64,000 bases of DNA from Setaria digitata (lineage: Eukaryota > Nematoda > Chromadorea > Rhabditida > Setariidae). The first letter of the stretch is position 1. Every line of letters begins with the position of its first letter. Where the stretch lies: the NCBI GenBank assembly GCA_003640385.1, contig RCAB01000226.1, positions 34,786 to 98,785 of the forward strand. The letters are read 5' to 3'. The translations under genes were made by a program, and so were the position numbers. Positions 37,550 through 62,115 of the stretch are shown piece by piece. The notes beneath the pieces were generated by a model that saw only the letters and a list, made by a program, of their open reading frames with translations, searched no databases and had not been told where the DNA came from.

Positions 37550-40500
37550 TGCTCCATCCTCAACAGAATAAGGACAGTGTTATTGCCTCAACGCTGCAGT
37601 TAAAACGTGATACAACTACAAGGAAGACCGACCTAAACTAAATTCTCAACAATGGTTACAGAAATGAGAGTGGTAATGAAATAAAAGACTGATCTAGTTA
37701 ATGAACCATCAGCTAATGAACAAATCTACTGGCAAGCACCATCGCTTCTGCTATCTTCCGAATGACCAATTTCAATCGGCAACCAACATCTCCTTTCTCT
37801 TGAAATGCTAGATGATGCAGCATTGTTCGCGCTCGTGCATCACAAAGGATGGAAAAGTGGACAGCGATGAAAAGAAACATGAGTCGAGATTCATTCTCGA
37901 TGTACCCGCCACCAAATAGCTCAATATGCCGTTCTCCACTGCAAAGCTGTATCGGTCAAAGTACCACAGTCATAGCTCCGGTCACTCTCCTCCATCTTTT
38001 TCTTATACACGCTCATTTTCCCTCCCATAACCGTTGCTTCGTCATTTCGTCGTGAGCAGTAGTCTTTGTTATCTTTATTCAACGTGTACAGCGACAGTGA
38101 CCGATCTATAATGTGACATAGAGGGAAAGAGAGACTACTTACATTGCACAGAGAACAGAGATAGGAACTGAGAGAGTGCCACTGACCAAGTCACTGAGGA
38201 AGATGTTTTGAACATAGGTCAGAGGTCATTAGCCAGCTAACGAGACAAAAATATATGTAGCATGCGTGCGTACACTTATGCCTCAATGCCTCAGGGACAC
38301 ACGTGAATAGCTCATGAACCGAAAACAAAAGAAATGCATCCAGGACTAGAACTATTCGGGAGTGGATTATTTCTCGCCGAAAGTCATGTCGCTAATGACT
38401 TCTTTAAGTTCCGGAAAGTATAATGGGTGTTTGAGGAATTCACAGTTCATTTGTTTATAAAATCAGGACGAATAAAGTTACAGAAAATCAAATGCCGAAG
38501 TAATTGCAGATAATGTCAGTAGTCCCAACAAAGATATTTGCAACGAATGCAATGATGATGATTACAGGTGCCTTCTATGGGGTAATTGATCCTGCAGCAG
38601 GAAATTAAATATATACTCTCTACAAGCTATTCATGAATTGAATTAATGAAGCCAGTTGAAGAAATCTGCTTAGAGCAACAATATTTTGCTTCTATTTCAG
38701 AATGAAAATTGACTTTCTGCAGGAAACTTGAAATGTTTCTTTCTCTTTTTTTGTTACAAGTTCTCAATACTAAAAATATTTTTCGATATAGCGTTACTTG
38801 CAACGTAACACAAAAGAAAACTTCGCAAAGGAATCTCTGTTCCTACGTCTTATAAAAAAAAAAAAAACTTAGGCATTTTATTCTACCCGAATAGCAATGC
38901 CAATGTTGATACATACGTATAATAACTTACCATTTCCAATAATTTCAAATGCATTGAAATAAACGGGTAAGTTGAACGACGTCCCAAAATGGCACATCAT
39001 CATCCCGGTAACGAACCATCCCGTTCAAGAATAAATGATATCTGGAGACAGTCAAGTATTACTGCATCATCAACCGTTATCCAATGCACATCACCTTTCC
39101 AAAGGGATGAACTGATATAATATGCATTCAACATTTTTTGCTGCAATTTCTATGTCGTTGCATAGTCAGAGATGTTCATGATGTGGACAAATCCACATCA
39201 CGCGATCATGAACAAAGCAAAAGGAATCCACGACCAAGAAAATTTTCCAAGTACACATTTCTTAAAAGTCAACTAACGTACCAGAGTACACAACGACCCC
39301 TACCAAAATCCCTGGTATTTTAACATCACTAATATCTTGAACTCATTCTGTTAAGCTAGCTTTGTAGAGACTTTAGAATTTAAATACAATATGACAGATT
39401 ACTCGTCTTATAAAGATTTTTGAAGTTAAATAATTGAACGTACTGAAGTTTCAAGCAACTAAGACATTACCACCATATCCTTAAAGACCGAACAAAGATA
39501 CCTAAACCTGAACAGCACGATGTTACCATATCCGAAGTAGATCTGTGCGTAGATTATTCAGCAGTATGAATGTTAATGGGTACGGATCTCAAACAAAATT
39601 TTAATAATATTGTTTGGAAGCCAAAAGTTCCTGTGCGTCTCCGAATACACCCCATTCCCTTTCTGTTTTACTCATTCTTAGGCACTCATTATAGCTAAGC
39701 GACGGTAACCTACCACAGAATGGCTCTCTAACCATTATACATTAGGTTAACTTTTTACAGTATACTTAGCGAATGCTTATCAAATTATACATACAATGTC
39801 TTCTAACTAAAAGAATACTCAAAAATGACTGCCAGATACAGCTCAAAAAGCGATCAACAACTAGAAAACTGAAGTTGGCCATAACAGAACCCGGAAAAAG
39901 TACTCCAAATTTCTATGGAAACCCGGCTTCTCTCTGTGCTTAATCACTGCGATATTATTACAAAGCTAATCTTTGTTAACAGAAACAGCTGAATGATAAA
40001 ACCATCCCTACGTAACAAACATTACTCGCTCCTAATAGCATATTACTGTTACAAATATCCAAGTACTACTTGGGGCTAGAAGAAATTTTTTTCTCTAATT
40101 ATTAAAAGTTACGGAAGGATAAAGATTACATGTGGGTGGTAAGCACGAGATGGTTCGATTAAAAGGCACTGTCATGATGTCATGGTGAGGTAAAATAAAT
40201 AGAATCCAAACTACCGCCACAAAGACTATGAAAATGCAAAACAGTTGATCAATGGACAGCACAACAATAAAAGTTCTTTTATACAACAAAAACAAAAAGG
40301 ACGTGTACATCAAATAAACACTTTCCTCTGTTTGATGTCGATTTCATGCAACCCGTTATTTATCATATTAATTATATATAAATGAGACAAACTGAAAATA
40401 GACAAGGAATGAATAGAGAGTATATTTTTTTCCGTTATTGGTCATACTGCAAGGGCACCTTGCATCAGAATCGTTCTTTAAAGCAATGAATACAAAAGCT

Positions 40501-40654
40501 ATCAATTCAAAGAAATGGAATTTTTGAATGCGCTTACCATTCAACATCATAAATGCATATTGTATATAAGGAACACAACTCTCAGCTAATAACAAATACT
40601 CAATAATCATTAAGTTATATGACCAACTCCACAAACCATCATGAATCCAGAACA
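37550..40654. other. Intergenic region upstream of the nuclear receptor
   Basis: No supported coding exon. About 37730-38230 is less AT-rich and probably includes promoter or 5' UTR of the receptor gene. A perfect-stem hairpin with an offset arm lies at 39173-39214. The right end (about 40100-40654) should be 3' UTR of the transporter gene. Confidence 0.45.
39173..39214. repeat. Imperfect inverted repeat / hairpin
   Basis: The left arm TGTTCATGATGTGGA is matched on the right by TCCACATC and ATCATGAACA, interrupted by CACGCG. The result is a 4-base loop with an internal bulge. A function as an RNA hairpin or protein site is unknown. Confidence 0.6.
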
Positions 40655-47481
<6,827 letters not shown>

Positions 47482-47999
47482 ATCTCTACAACCCCTGAAG
47501 TTGGCTTTCACAACGATTCATTTGGTACCAGCAAAAAATAGTGTAAAATCTATTGCCAGTCGAGCTTCAAGATTTTTATATTTACAATTTATAGGAATCA
47601 TTTTAAATGTCTTATTTGTACATTATTTCGAGAAATGACCGGTTCACTTTTAAAGTTCTATTTGTAAGTTTTGCGTTTTTGAAATTTATTAAAGCAAAAC
47701 AATGAATTTTCATTGTTAAATTATCTATACATGCAAATGTCGAACACGTGCTTCAGTTAAACTGTTAAAACCACATTAAACCAATGATAATTATTTCAAG
47801 ATTTTTTAAAATTGTTTTTCGAATTCATTTGTATTCTTATTGACAACATTTAGCACATTGTGCAGAATTTATAGTCATTATTTTGAAACAGTGGCAGTGA
47901 ACAATATAGCTCACTTACATTTTTAGTTAAATGTATATTGGCAGTGGCGATAATAATTTGCTGACACTTCCCAAAATCAAAAATGCACTGTATATCACT

Positions 48000-48050
48000 G
48001 CATTATCAGGAAGTCATTATCAAGAAATGTCATTATCAGGAAATCCTGTT
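48000..48050. repeat. Three degenerate copies of CATTATCARGAA
   Basis: CATTATCAGGAAGT, CATTATCAAGAAATGT and CATTATCAGGAAATC follow one another. Confidence 0.75.
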
Positions 48051-51000
48051 ATTCGGTAGATTTTTCTATTGATGAGCCTTTAACTCGAAACCATAAACTC
48101 TCCTTTATCCAATTTTCAATTCTATCATTCATCTTGATAGATTTCCTCTGAATGGATTTTTTGGAGAGATTATGTTGTAGTTGCATATTAAGGGATTTCC
48201 AAAGCATTTCGATTGTTCTGCATCCTATTCTGTCTCAATAAATACACTGACTTACAGAATAAGATGATGCTTCAATTGATGCAGATCACAGGATACTGAT
48301 TAGGAAAAATGCTTCAAGAGGGAGGGAGAGAGATAGCTGGATGATGGTTCAACTGATGTTATTGATGGCATAGAAAGTCTAATAGATGCATTACATTACA
48401 ATACAAATGACAGCTGGATTATAATGCTAAAGAATGGGATATGTTGTCGATGTTAAAAGTAATTAAGGGACACTGATATAGCACACCGTAATATGTCAGT
48501 AGGTATTATACACCTGCTGTTCATGAATCATGGAGGAGGTTATCACTGCTTCATTACTATCAATAGTGGTTGCGTTTGTTTCAGCAATATATCAAAAATG
48601 ATTTAGGTTAATGGTATTGGTGATTTGGTGATGGGAATACATTACAATTATTGGTTGATAAATTTACCGAAATTAGGGATCTTACTTTGCACTACCTTCA
48701 GATTCAGTTTACAGATCAGATGGAAGGCCTAAAAATTTCCCCTGCAATCTTGACCAGTAGTTGGGACCTATTTGGACGAAGTAGTATTTGCATAGATGCA
48801 ATCAAATTTTGTCAGCAAACATCCTTAATATCAAGCTTTCCTGACTCTAATACTGTGAATCAAAAAGTAATCCAATTTTACTCAATCGAAAATATTTTTG
48901 CAAAGAAAATTCTGGAAATGTTTTAAATGCACAATAAAGGTTAAAGGAAGCATAAAAGTTTTAGCACTTAACTCAACAATAATTTGCTTTTTAACTTCAC
49001 TACTTAGTAACGGATTAATCAGATTCAATTCCTTTCTTCAGTGCAGATTTTGAAGAATCAGCGGTAATTCACAATATAGAAGCGAAACAATAAATGTAAT
49101 CATGTGAATCAAAAATAAAAAATTTCCTTTATAACATTATAATCCCCTGAGTTTTTTTTTTTTTACTTTCTCATTAGTTGCTCGCATGCCCTTAAAAAAA
49201 AAACATTTACATGATTATTCAACATTTCCCTTAAACGGTCGTCTAGCGTTGATATATGATTGTACGGTAACTGTTTAAAATATTTTCTGCTACTCAAATC
49301 TACCACAAAACGTGTTACAAAACTTTTGATTTCATTTAATACCAGAATTCTACACTATTATAAACTTAGATATTTGACTGTTTAGTTTAAATTTCAAATA
49401 TTCAAGATTGTAAAAAGTGATATTAACGTCTTTGACAAAAGAATTCTACAAACACATCAAAATTCATTTATTGCTATAAATACAAGCGAATTCAGATTGC
49501 CGCTAGTTTTATTAAATTCAAAATTTTACGCCGGTGAACAGAATTAATTGTAATACAAAGTTGAAATTGCCAAAAGCAACCAGATTAAAAAAACCAGCAG
49601 TATTTAGCTATTAATTGGTCACCAAATATTCTCAGGAAGTTTAATCCGAACTGCTTTGAAAATCATGTGTAAATTAGATATTATTGCTCCAGAATGAATA
49701 CCTGATTGAAAATGTATTATTTAAATAATTTCGCAGCAAAGGTACCTAGTGAAAAGACAATTATTGTGATTACTTACTACAACTTTTTTCCGTAATCAAA
49801 TGATTACTAAATGAAAGTTAAATAGAACTTCATAATGTTACAAGAATTGAATATTTTAATTAAAAAAGAAAGCAGAAGAAGAATTTACTGAACAAGTAAC
49901 TTTAGACACGAAACTCTAATAATGTCATTTAAGGAAAAATTCTTCTTTTATTGTAAGTAACTGCAACTAAAGTTAACAGCTAGTATCATGATAAAGTTGT
50001 TAAGTTGACCAGAATTATTTTTAAATATTCATCTACTGCTCATTTAGAAGGCTCCATGTATTTTTTAATTATGTTAGGTGTGCATCTCAGTTTGGGAAAT
50101 TTATTCTTTTGAATGCTTGTATTGTGTTCATCGATTTATGGGTTAAGTTGGGCTCATTTTTGTCTACCCCATGAAAAATAGAACTATCAGGACAATCAGT
50201 AAGTTAATAGAGTAGGAATATTTCGTGTAACGAAGTTGCAAATGCTGCGAGAACGCAGGTGTTACATAATGCGAATGCAACAAATTCACCAAGTATGCAT
50301 TGATTGTGAGTGATCAAGCAATTATAATTGTAATTACGTCATTTTTCTGATTGGTGTTTCCAATTATTAATATATACCTTAAAGGCAACCTTCGCATATT
50401 GTTTTCCATCTTAGCCTGAAGACATTCATATATAAAAGTTAGGCATTATTTTTCTGCTAAAACTAGTACTCTTTTTTGGAAGTAAAATTTATAGTATGCC
50501 TTTTTACATTTATTTTTACTTTTATAAGTTTTTGAAAAGTATTTATATCAGTGAAGTATTATTTTATGATCAAAATCGTCTTTCTTACTGAGCAAAATTT
50601 CCACATAATACCGTTTGCGCGATATTATTTGCATTTAGTCATAACTTACTAATTAACTTGAATACATCTTCTCCTAATCAATTTCAATTTAGCCTTAATT
50701 TGATTTCAAATTGAACGTCAGAAGAAAACTACAAAAATTTGCTTTCAACTAAATAAATTTTTGAGTTCTGTTGTTACTTCATTAATGATTAGTGAGGACT
50801 ATTCGAAGATAAAAAATTAGCAAAAATGCAAGACATTTCCCGGGTTTGTATGTAATCAGTTAAAAATAAGTTGAATTGATTAGCCAACTGTTAACAAGAA
50901 GCTTTCATTTCTTCAAGCTTTTATTCAAGAACGTATAATCTTCGTTCATCGAGAATTACCATTTGTTGAACATTTTTGAGATTTGTTTTTCTTTTAGTTT

Positions 51001-51930
51001 CAATTCAGTTGGGAAACGAAATAAATAGCCCTAAAAAAAGTCGAGTATTAAGATACAAAGCCTTCGGAACTTCAAAATTTCTAGATTAAGTAGTGTCGTT
51101 ATACTAATAAGAAACTAAAATTTCTATGTTTAGTATCCTAGTAAAACTTAACATCTGCCAGCTGATCTGAGATCAAATGTCATTACCATTACTTCCTTAT
51201 CAGCTTCTGACAATCTCTTTAGTTTTTTACAGCCACACTACCAAACTTCTTTCCACAACAAAATTGAGTATTGTTACTAATCATCTGCGATCGATTTAAA
51301 GATGAAAATTGTAGAGCTGTTAAAGTGCGCGGATCATTTATTTTTACCCGGTTTAACTGTTTCTGCTTCGGAAGCAAAAGTTACCTTTTCATCACTTATC
51401 AGCACATAATTCAGTGTTCAATCGTATCTGAAATATTCTATACTTCCTGATACATGAAATCTTTTTCAGTTTCTCTCCCATATTAAATGGAAAATTTTCC
51501 AATTTTTACTTAATATCTAAAAAGGTATACTGTGAGAATGATATAATTTAATCACATGCAAAATTTTAGTAGTCCAAAAAAGAAAAAAATAGCACATTAA
51601 TAAAAAAGTATTCATTACAAAATAACTGTGAAAGGATCAAAAATAATTGTGAGTGATAACTAACAAAAAATTTTCGATGCAGAACATTTTACACCTAGAA
51701 TAGAACTTGAAAAAATGTTAATTACTTATTGAATTAGTTTCTAAATATTTTCCTAATTTTCAGTTGTTCCTATCATTAAATGGTTTTTATCAGAATTACA
51801 CTTTTTCATATCTGCATCTTTTATTTGAGATGAATTAGTTTTGTTTGGTACGCATCCTTATTTGAACCAAATTTATTCATTTTTGAAATCAAACAACATT
51901 CAATTTCCGGGTGATGTTATTGTGGTTCAG

Positions 51931-51938
51931 TTAATTAG
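51931..51938 (+). other. Acceptor 4 bases before the receptor ATG (possible trans-splice site)
   Basis: TTAATTAG ends 4 bases upstream of the ATG at 51943. In nematodes such an AG next to the start is the expected site for spliced-leader addition, though an upstream coding or non-coding exon is also possible. Confidence 0.4.
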
Positions 51939-51942
51939 GAAA

Positions 51943-54809
51943 ATGAGTAATGAGTCGCTTGCGATGATGACGGAGGAGGAATTTATTGCGCACCAGAAGT
52001 CCGTAATTTGGCATACAATGACGCTGTCCATTGGTACTATCACGGTTGTTATTAATTTATTTCTCCTTTTCATATTCTTCAGCTCTTCTATCTTCTGGCT
52101 GCGGTATAAGGTAGAACTTTCATTGAAAAATTCTAAAATTTCTTTTTTTTTTTTTTAATTCTATTAATAAATAAACTGTAATTTGTTGTGTTGGTTCAGT
52201 GCCATTTCGATTAATGTTATGGTTTTATATAAGTAGGAACTTGATAATTTTTTTTCTTTTTTAATTATAGAGCAAAAAAGTAAACCTTTCATACAAATAC
52301 AATAGACGTAAAAAAAAAAAAAAAAAAAAAATATAAAAGAAGTGAATATTTGCTCTCTGAGCTGTGGAACTTATGATTTATCCATTCATACATTTAAAAC
52401 GATACTTCTACTTTCAAGTGAATGTTTATTTTAAGCTATTTATTTGCTTGGCTATCGGTGACTTTTTCAACTGCCTTGGAATCGCACTTATGGGACTAAA
52501 TAAGCGGAAACTAATTAAGGAAGCTATTGAATGTGGATGCATCATTTCGCAGGTAATTAAACTTTTCAAGCCTCATTATTTTGAGTGAATCTTCAAGAAT
52601 CAGAGAAATTTACATTTTAAGATTTTTAGACAGCATCACCATGCGGGACGATGCTTTTTGCTTGGTTTCGCCTTTTTGGTACATTATTGCCACCAGTTGT
52701 GCAGGTTGCTATTGGTGCTGATCGCGTAGCTTGCATTCTTAAACCATTTTGGCATAGACGTCATTTAGACAGCAAGTTGGTTTGCAATTTCATTCTAAAA
52801 ATGAAATTTATAAATTAGAAACTAATCAGTATATACTACTAGTCTCTTTCACTTCCACTGACTTTTTCTTACCTATATCCTTTTGCTGCTAACCTCCGGA
52901 ATAGAACTTATTAAATCTGCTCTTTCATCAAGTGGATTATCTCAAAATTTAAAAATCTTTTAAAAATATTAAATGCTGATATTGTTGAGTCTGTTGTAAA
53001 AGCTATATGGAAAATCTACGAGGTAACGATCTAATACTATGAAGATCTTAAAAACAGGAAGAAAGAAAATGGATATCAATAGCACTGTTCCCTCCTCATA
53101 CAGATCCTCATCAAACTTATGTACACGTCTGCCCCGTCAGTGTTTCTGTCCTTACCATTACTTAACGTTATTTGCAATTCATATCTTAACATGGGAAGAT
53201 TATGAGTGCCGTGTGCTCAGAAATACAATTTACGTCTAAAATAACATACGGGATAGTGTTCTCGTATAGCTTCACTATAGTTTAATATTGTTGAACGGTA
53301 GTCATCCTGAGATGCATGAAACAAAAATATTGAAAACTTGATAGAAGTCGAGAGCGGTGTCACAGTGAATGGATGGATAGTACTGATAACGTTTGAAAAT
53401 GCCGAAATACAAGGGGAACGAGTTAAAAGCAGAAAGTGTCAAATTGACAAAGTGGTTGGATTCAGGCTGAAGCCAAAAACTTTTACTGAAGCAGACTGCT
53501 GCTCGAATAAAAGAATGAAGCTTCAGATGGTGCAATCGTAAAATTTCAGCTTGTTGGAGACTACTTCTTTACTTTTTTTTTTTTTTTAACAGGCTAATGT
53601 ACTGCAATAAAGCCATTTGTACTATGTTTTTATGCATAAATTTGGTCAATATTAATTCGCAACATTACTATCTAATTTCTAGAGATAGCCGATTGTGTAT
53701 TGCCAGCTTATCATTCGTTATCATATCATTACTGCTTGGCTTTACCAATACACTTAAAACCAACGATCGTGCCACTTTTTTTAGCTGTGGTAGGAAGGCA
53801 ACATTTTCGAAAGGATATGCTTTTTATGTGTACTTTATTGAAGTTAGCCAAATTTTGGAGTTCTATTAACTCTTGCTTTATCACTAAACTTTTCATAACT
53901 TCCACATGAACATAATTTTTTGAACAATACTTGCATATTTCAACTTGTTTAGCGTAGGTCGGTCGATACCATTCTTGACGGGAGCTTATTTTTAGAGTGG
54001 TGGTTACCTGATTGCGCTATTTCTTAGTACAGTCGCCTACTCTAGTGCTCGAAAAGTGCAGCAAACCAGGTATGCTTACTAAAGTTTATTGTTTCTCGAC
54101 AGTTCTTGTTATTAATCTTAATTAATGAAAGAACAAATTGAATCAAACCAAATTATTATAATCTGCAAAACAAATGAAATTTTAAAAACGTACAAAAAGG
54201 CAGATTCAAATTTTTTATTACTGTTCTCAATATTGAACATGATAAGCATTTTTTGACAGTTCAATGAAATATGCTATCCTTGTGATGACTGCTTAAGCAG
54301 ATATTAAACAAGTTGGTTAAAGTGTTTAAAATCATACTAATTATTGAACTAATTACTTTCAGAGCAATTAAAATGCAAATGAAAAAAATCCGTTATATTT
54401 TGGCTCTTGGGTTTCTGTCTTGCGCATTTGTTGCAATACCCAATATTGTTTCTGTGGTATCAACACTTATCACACGGATTGTAAGTTTCAAGCAATCTCT
54501 TACCTTCTCATATCTCTCATAGTGTGATAACTAAATCACTGCAAACTAAATGAGTCTTATTCAGAATGTTAAGGTTTACTAATGGCCAATATAGTTGACT
54601 TAGGGAAATTCGCCACAGTGATGTGAATGCCTGTTGAAGTAATAAATTTAAATAGCTTGCAGCCGATAGAAATTTATGATCCGATTCACTGGTTATCATG
54701 TATTAATTCGGCCGTCAACTTCCTCGTCTATTATATCATGAACAGTGAATTCAGAAGTAAAGTGCAATCAATCTTTTCTTCAGGTGTTAAGATAAGCTCT
54801 CTCACATAA
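51943..54809 (+). CDS. Nematode seven-transmembrane serpentine receptor
   Basis: G-protein-coupled chemoreceptor-like membrane protein of about 315 aa. Exons: 51943-52110, about 52419-52552, 52630-52775, 53683-53842, 53996-54069, 54363-54480, 54663-54809 (TAA). Seen: an N-terminal NES glycosylation sequon, then TM1 (SIGTITVVINLFLLFIFF), TM2 after NVYFKLFICLAIGDF, Cys-containing TM3 ending in GADRVACILKPFWHRR (in the place of DRY), TM4 (LCIASLSFVIISLLLGF), TM5 (GGYLIALFLSTVAYSSA), TM6 (YILALGFLSCAFVAIP), TM7 (HWLSCINSAVNFLVYYIM) and a short tail. Joins from exon 2 on are in phase. Exon 1 ends in phase 0, whereas exon 2 needs one extra base, so a microexon, an alternative acceptor, a frameshift or an assembly error is involved there. 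It looks Srsx/Srw-like, but the subfamily is not settled and the ligand is unknown. Confidence 0.85.
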
Positions 54810-56426
54810 AACTGCTTTAATATGCTAAAATGGTAAATCATTGGGTAAATCCTCGCGGGGAAAGAAGCTTCAGTTTGAGAATGACTTGCTGCAAATGAAC
54901 ATGATCAAAATTATGATGTTCATAATTTGCTTATGCTGCTACTAAAGCAGCAGCATACAGTAACACTGTTGTAATTTAATGTACAACCTGTATAAATCCG
55001 AATTTATGAACCAGAAGTCTTTTATTCTCCTCTGTACATCATATATTTTTTGTCCTATGTAATCTGCTACACGATCTTTTATGATGTAGATTCGTTTTAC
55101 TTGATTTCATTGGTTGGAATTTTTAAGGACGATCATCAGTTAGTCAGATCGCTGCATTTTAACAAACTTTTCAATGCTTATTCGATTTTCTTAAACAATT
55201 CAATTGTAAAATTTTGGACGACCATTTTTCTGCAAATCTTATCTCTGTTCTTTATATTCGTTCGAAGTTTTCGAATTACAAAAGTACGGCTAATTCTTGC
55301 TGAAAATCAGTAAGCTGCTATTATTTTTAACATTCGCTGGAAGATGCTCTGATCGATAGGCATCTAATGCTCAGCACTAGATGTATCATAAATCACTTTT
55401 CTGAGCAATAAATTCTGTCTATTCATCGTAATACTTCGGATATTTTAGCAGCTGTTGTCCTCCTCTTAGCTTTTCTAGATGATATGCAAATTTTTGCAAA
55501 TCATTTTAAACACATAGCGTAAGAACGAGAAATCACACTTCAATAATTTTTCAACGTTTAGAAATGATCTGAAAGCGTCAAAATTTTCCTAATCGTTTAA
55601 TCCCAATCACCATGTATATTTCGTTGTCAGCAAACAGTATGACGACCCTTTTATAACTTTCAAGCATAATATTCATACAAAAGTCCTTGCTCGTCTCTAT
55701 ATTCTATATATGTCAGCAAATAATTGGATTCATAACTTTTTCGAAATAATTTACTTTCTTGTAACTAGCCCTAAGTGAAAGAAAAGAAATTGTAATAATG
55801 ATAGCTCTGATCGAGAAATAATTCCGTTCTCTTCTTTGTTTACATTGCGTAAATAGGTGTAATGACCAAAGAGCACATCCATCGAAAAAAGTTCCACTTT
55901 CTGTCATAATGCTTGTTTGTTTTACTCATTAAATTGTTATCAGTGGCTCAGTTTTAGGAAGTGTACGTTGCTGAATAGACGAACATTCCCATAAAAGAGT
56001 AATATTTTATTCTTTTAGTTCCACTACTACAACAAATTTTTATCTTGTGAAGTTTGATTTCACGCTGTAGGAGATAAACAAACTTCATTTTCAGGTAGTC
56101 TGTGAATGTAGATAGTGTGAAAAAGTAGATGAGATTGTGGAAAAATAATCCTTAAATCGGTTTCCGAATTGTAGTGGCTTGTAGATGACCTGGTTTCAAA
56201 TTAAGTGGACACATTCATGGCCAGTTACGTGAATAGTTAGAGGAAACTTATATTATGGAAGCTTTTAGTAATACGGATAACAGGATTTCAAGAAGTAATC
56301 TGTGAATAATGCATTTGCATATGCTGAGATTGTATCTTTAGAGAATGTTAAAAGAAGTTTTGATTTCTATTCTCATATGTGTTCCTTGCCTTCAGTGTGA
56401 CAAAAGGAAGTTATGATGTATTGTGA
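54810..56426. other. Spacer between receptor and glucosidase genes
   Basis: 3' UTR of the receptor and 5' flank of the glucosidase. An AATAAA lies near 55406. A short open frame at 55050-55313 shows no family signature. No other element was seen. Confidence 0.45.
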
Positions 56427-56434
56427 GATTTTAG
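56427..56434 (+). other. Acceptor abutting the glucosidase ATG (probable trans-splice site)
   Basis: GATTTTAG ends immediately before the ATG at 56435. If a spliced leader is added here, the mRNA would have no 5' UTR besides the leader. Otherwise an upstream exon must end exactly at the start codon. Confidence 0.5.

Positions 56435-62115
<5,681 letters not shown>

Larger units (their letters stand above)
47482..51942. other. Gene-poor AT-rich interval
   Basis: About 4.5 kb with no supported gene. A short degenerate repeat of CATTATCAGGAA-like units lies at 48000-48050. An open frame at 48651-48926 (91 codons) has no recognisable domain and no clear splice partners. The last kilobase is probably the 5' flank of the receptor gene. 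Confidence 0.45.
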
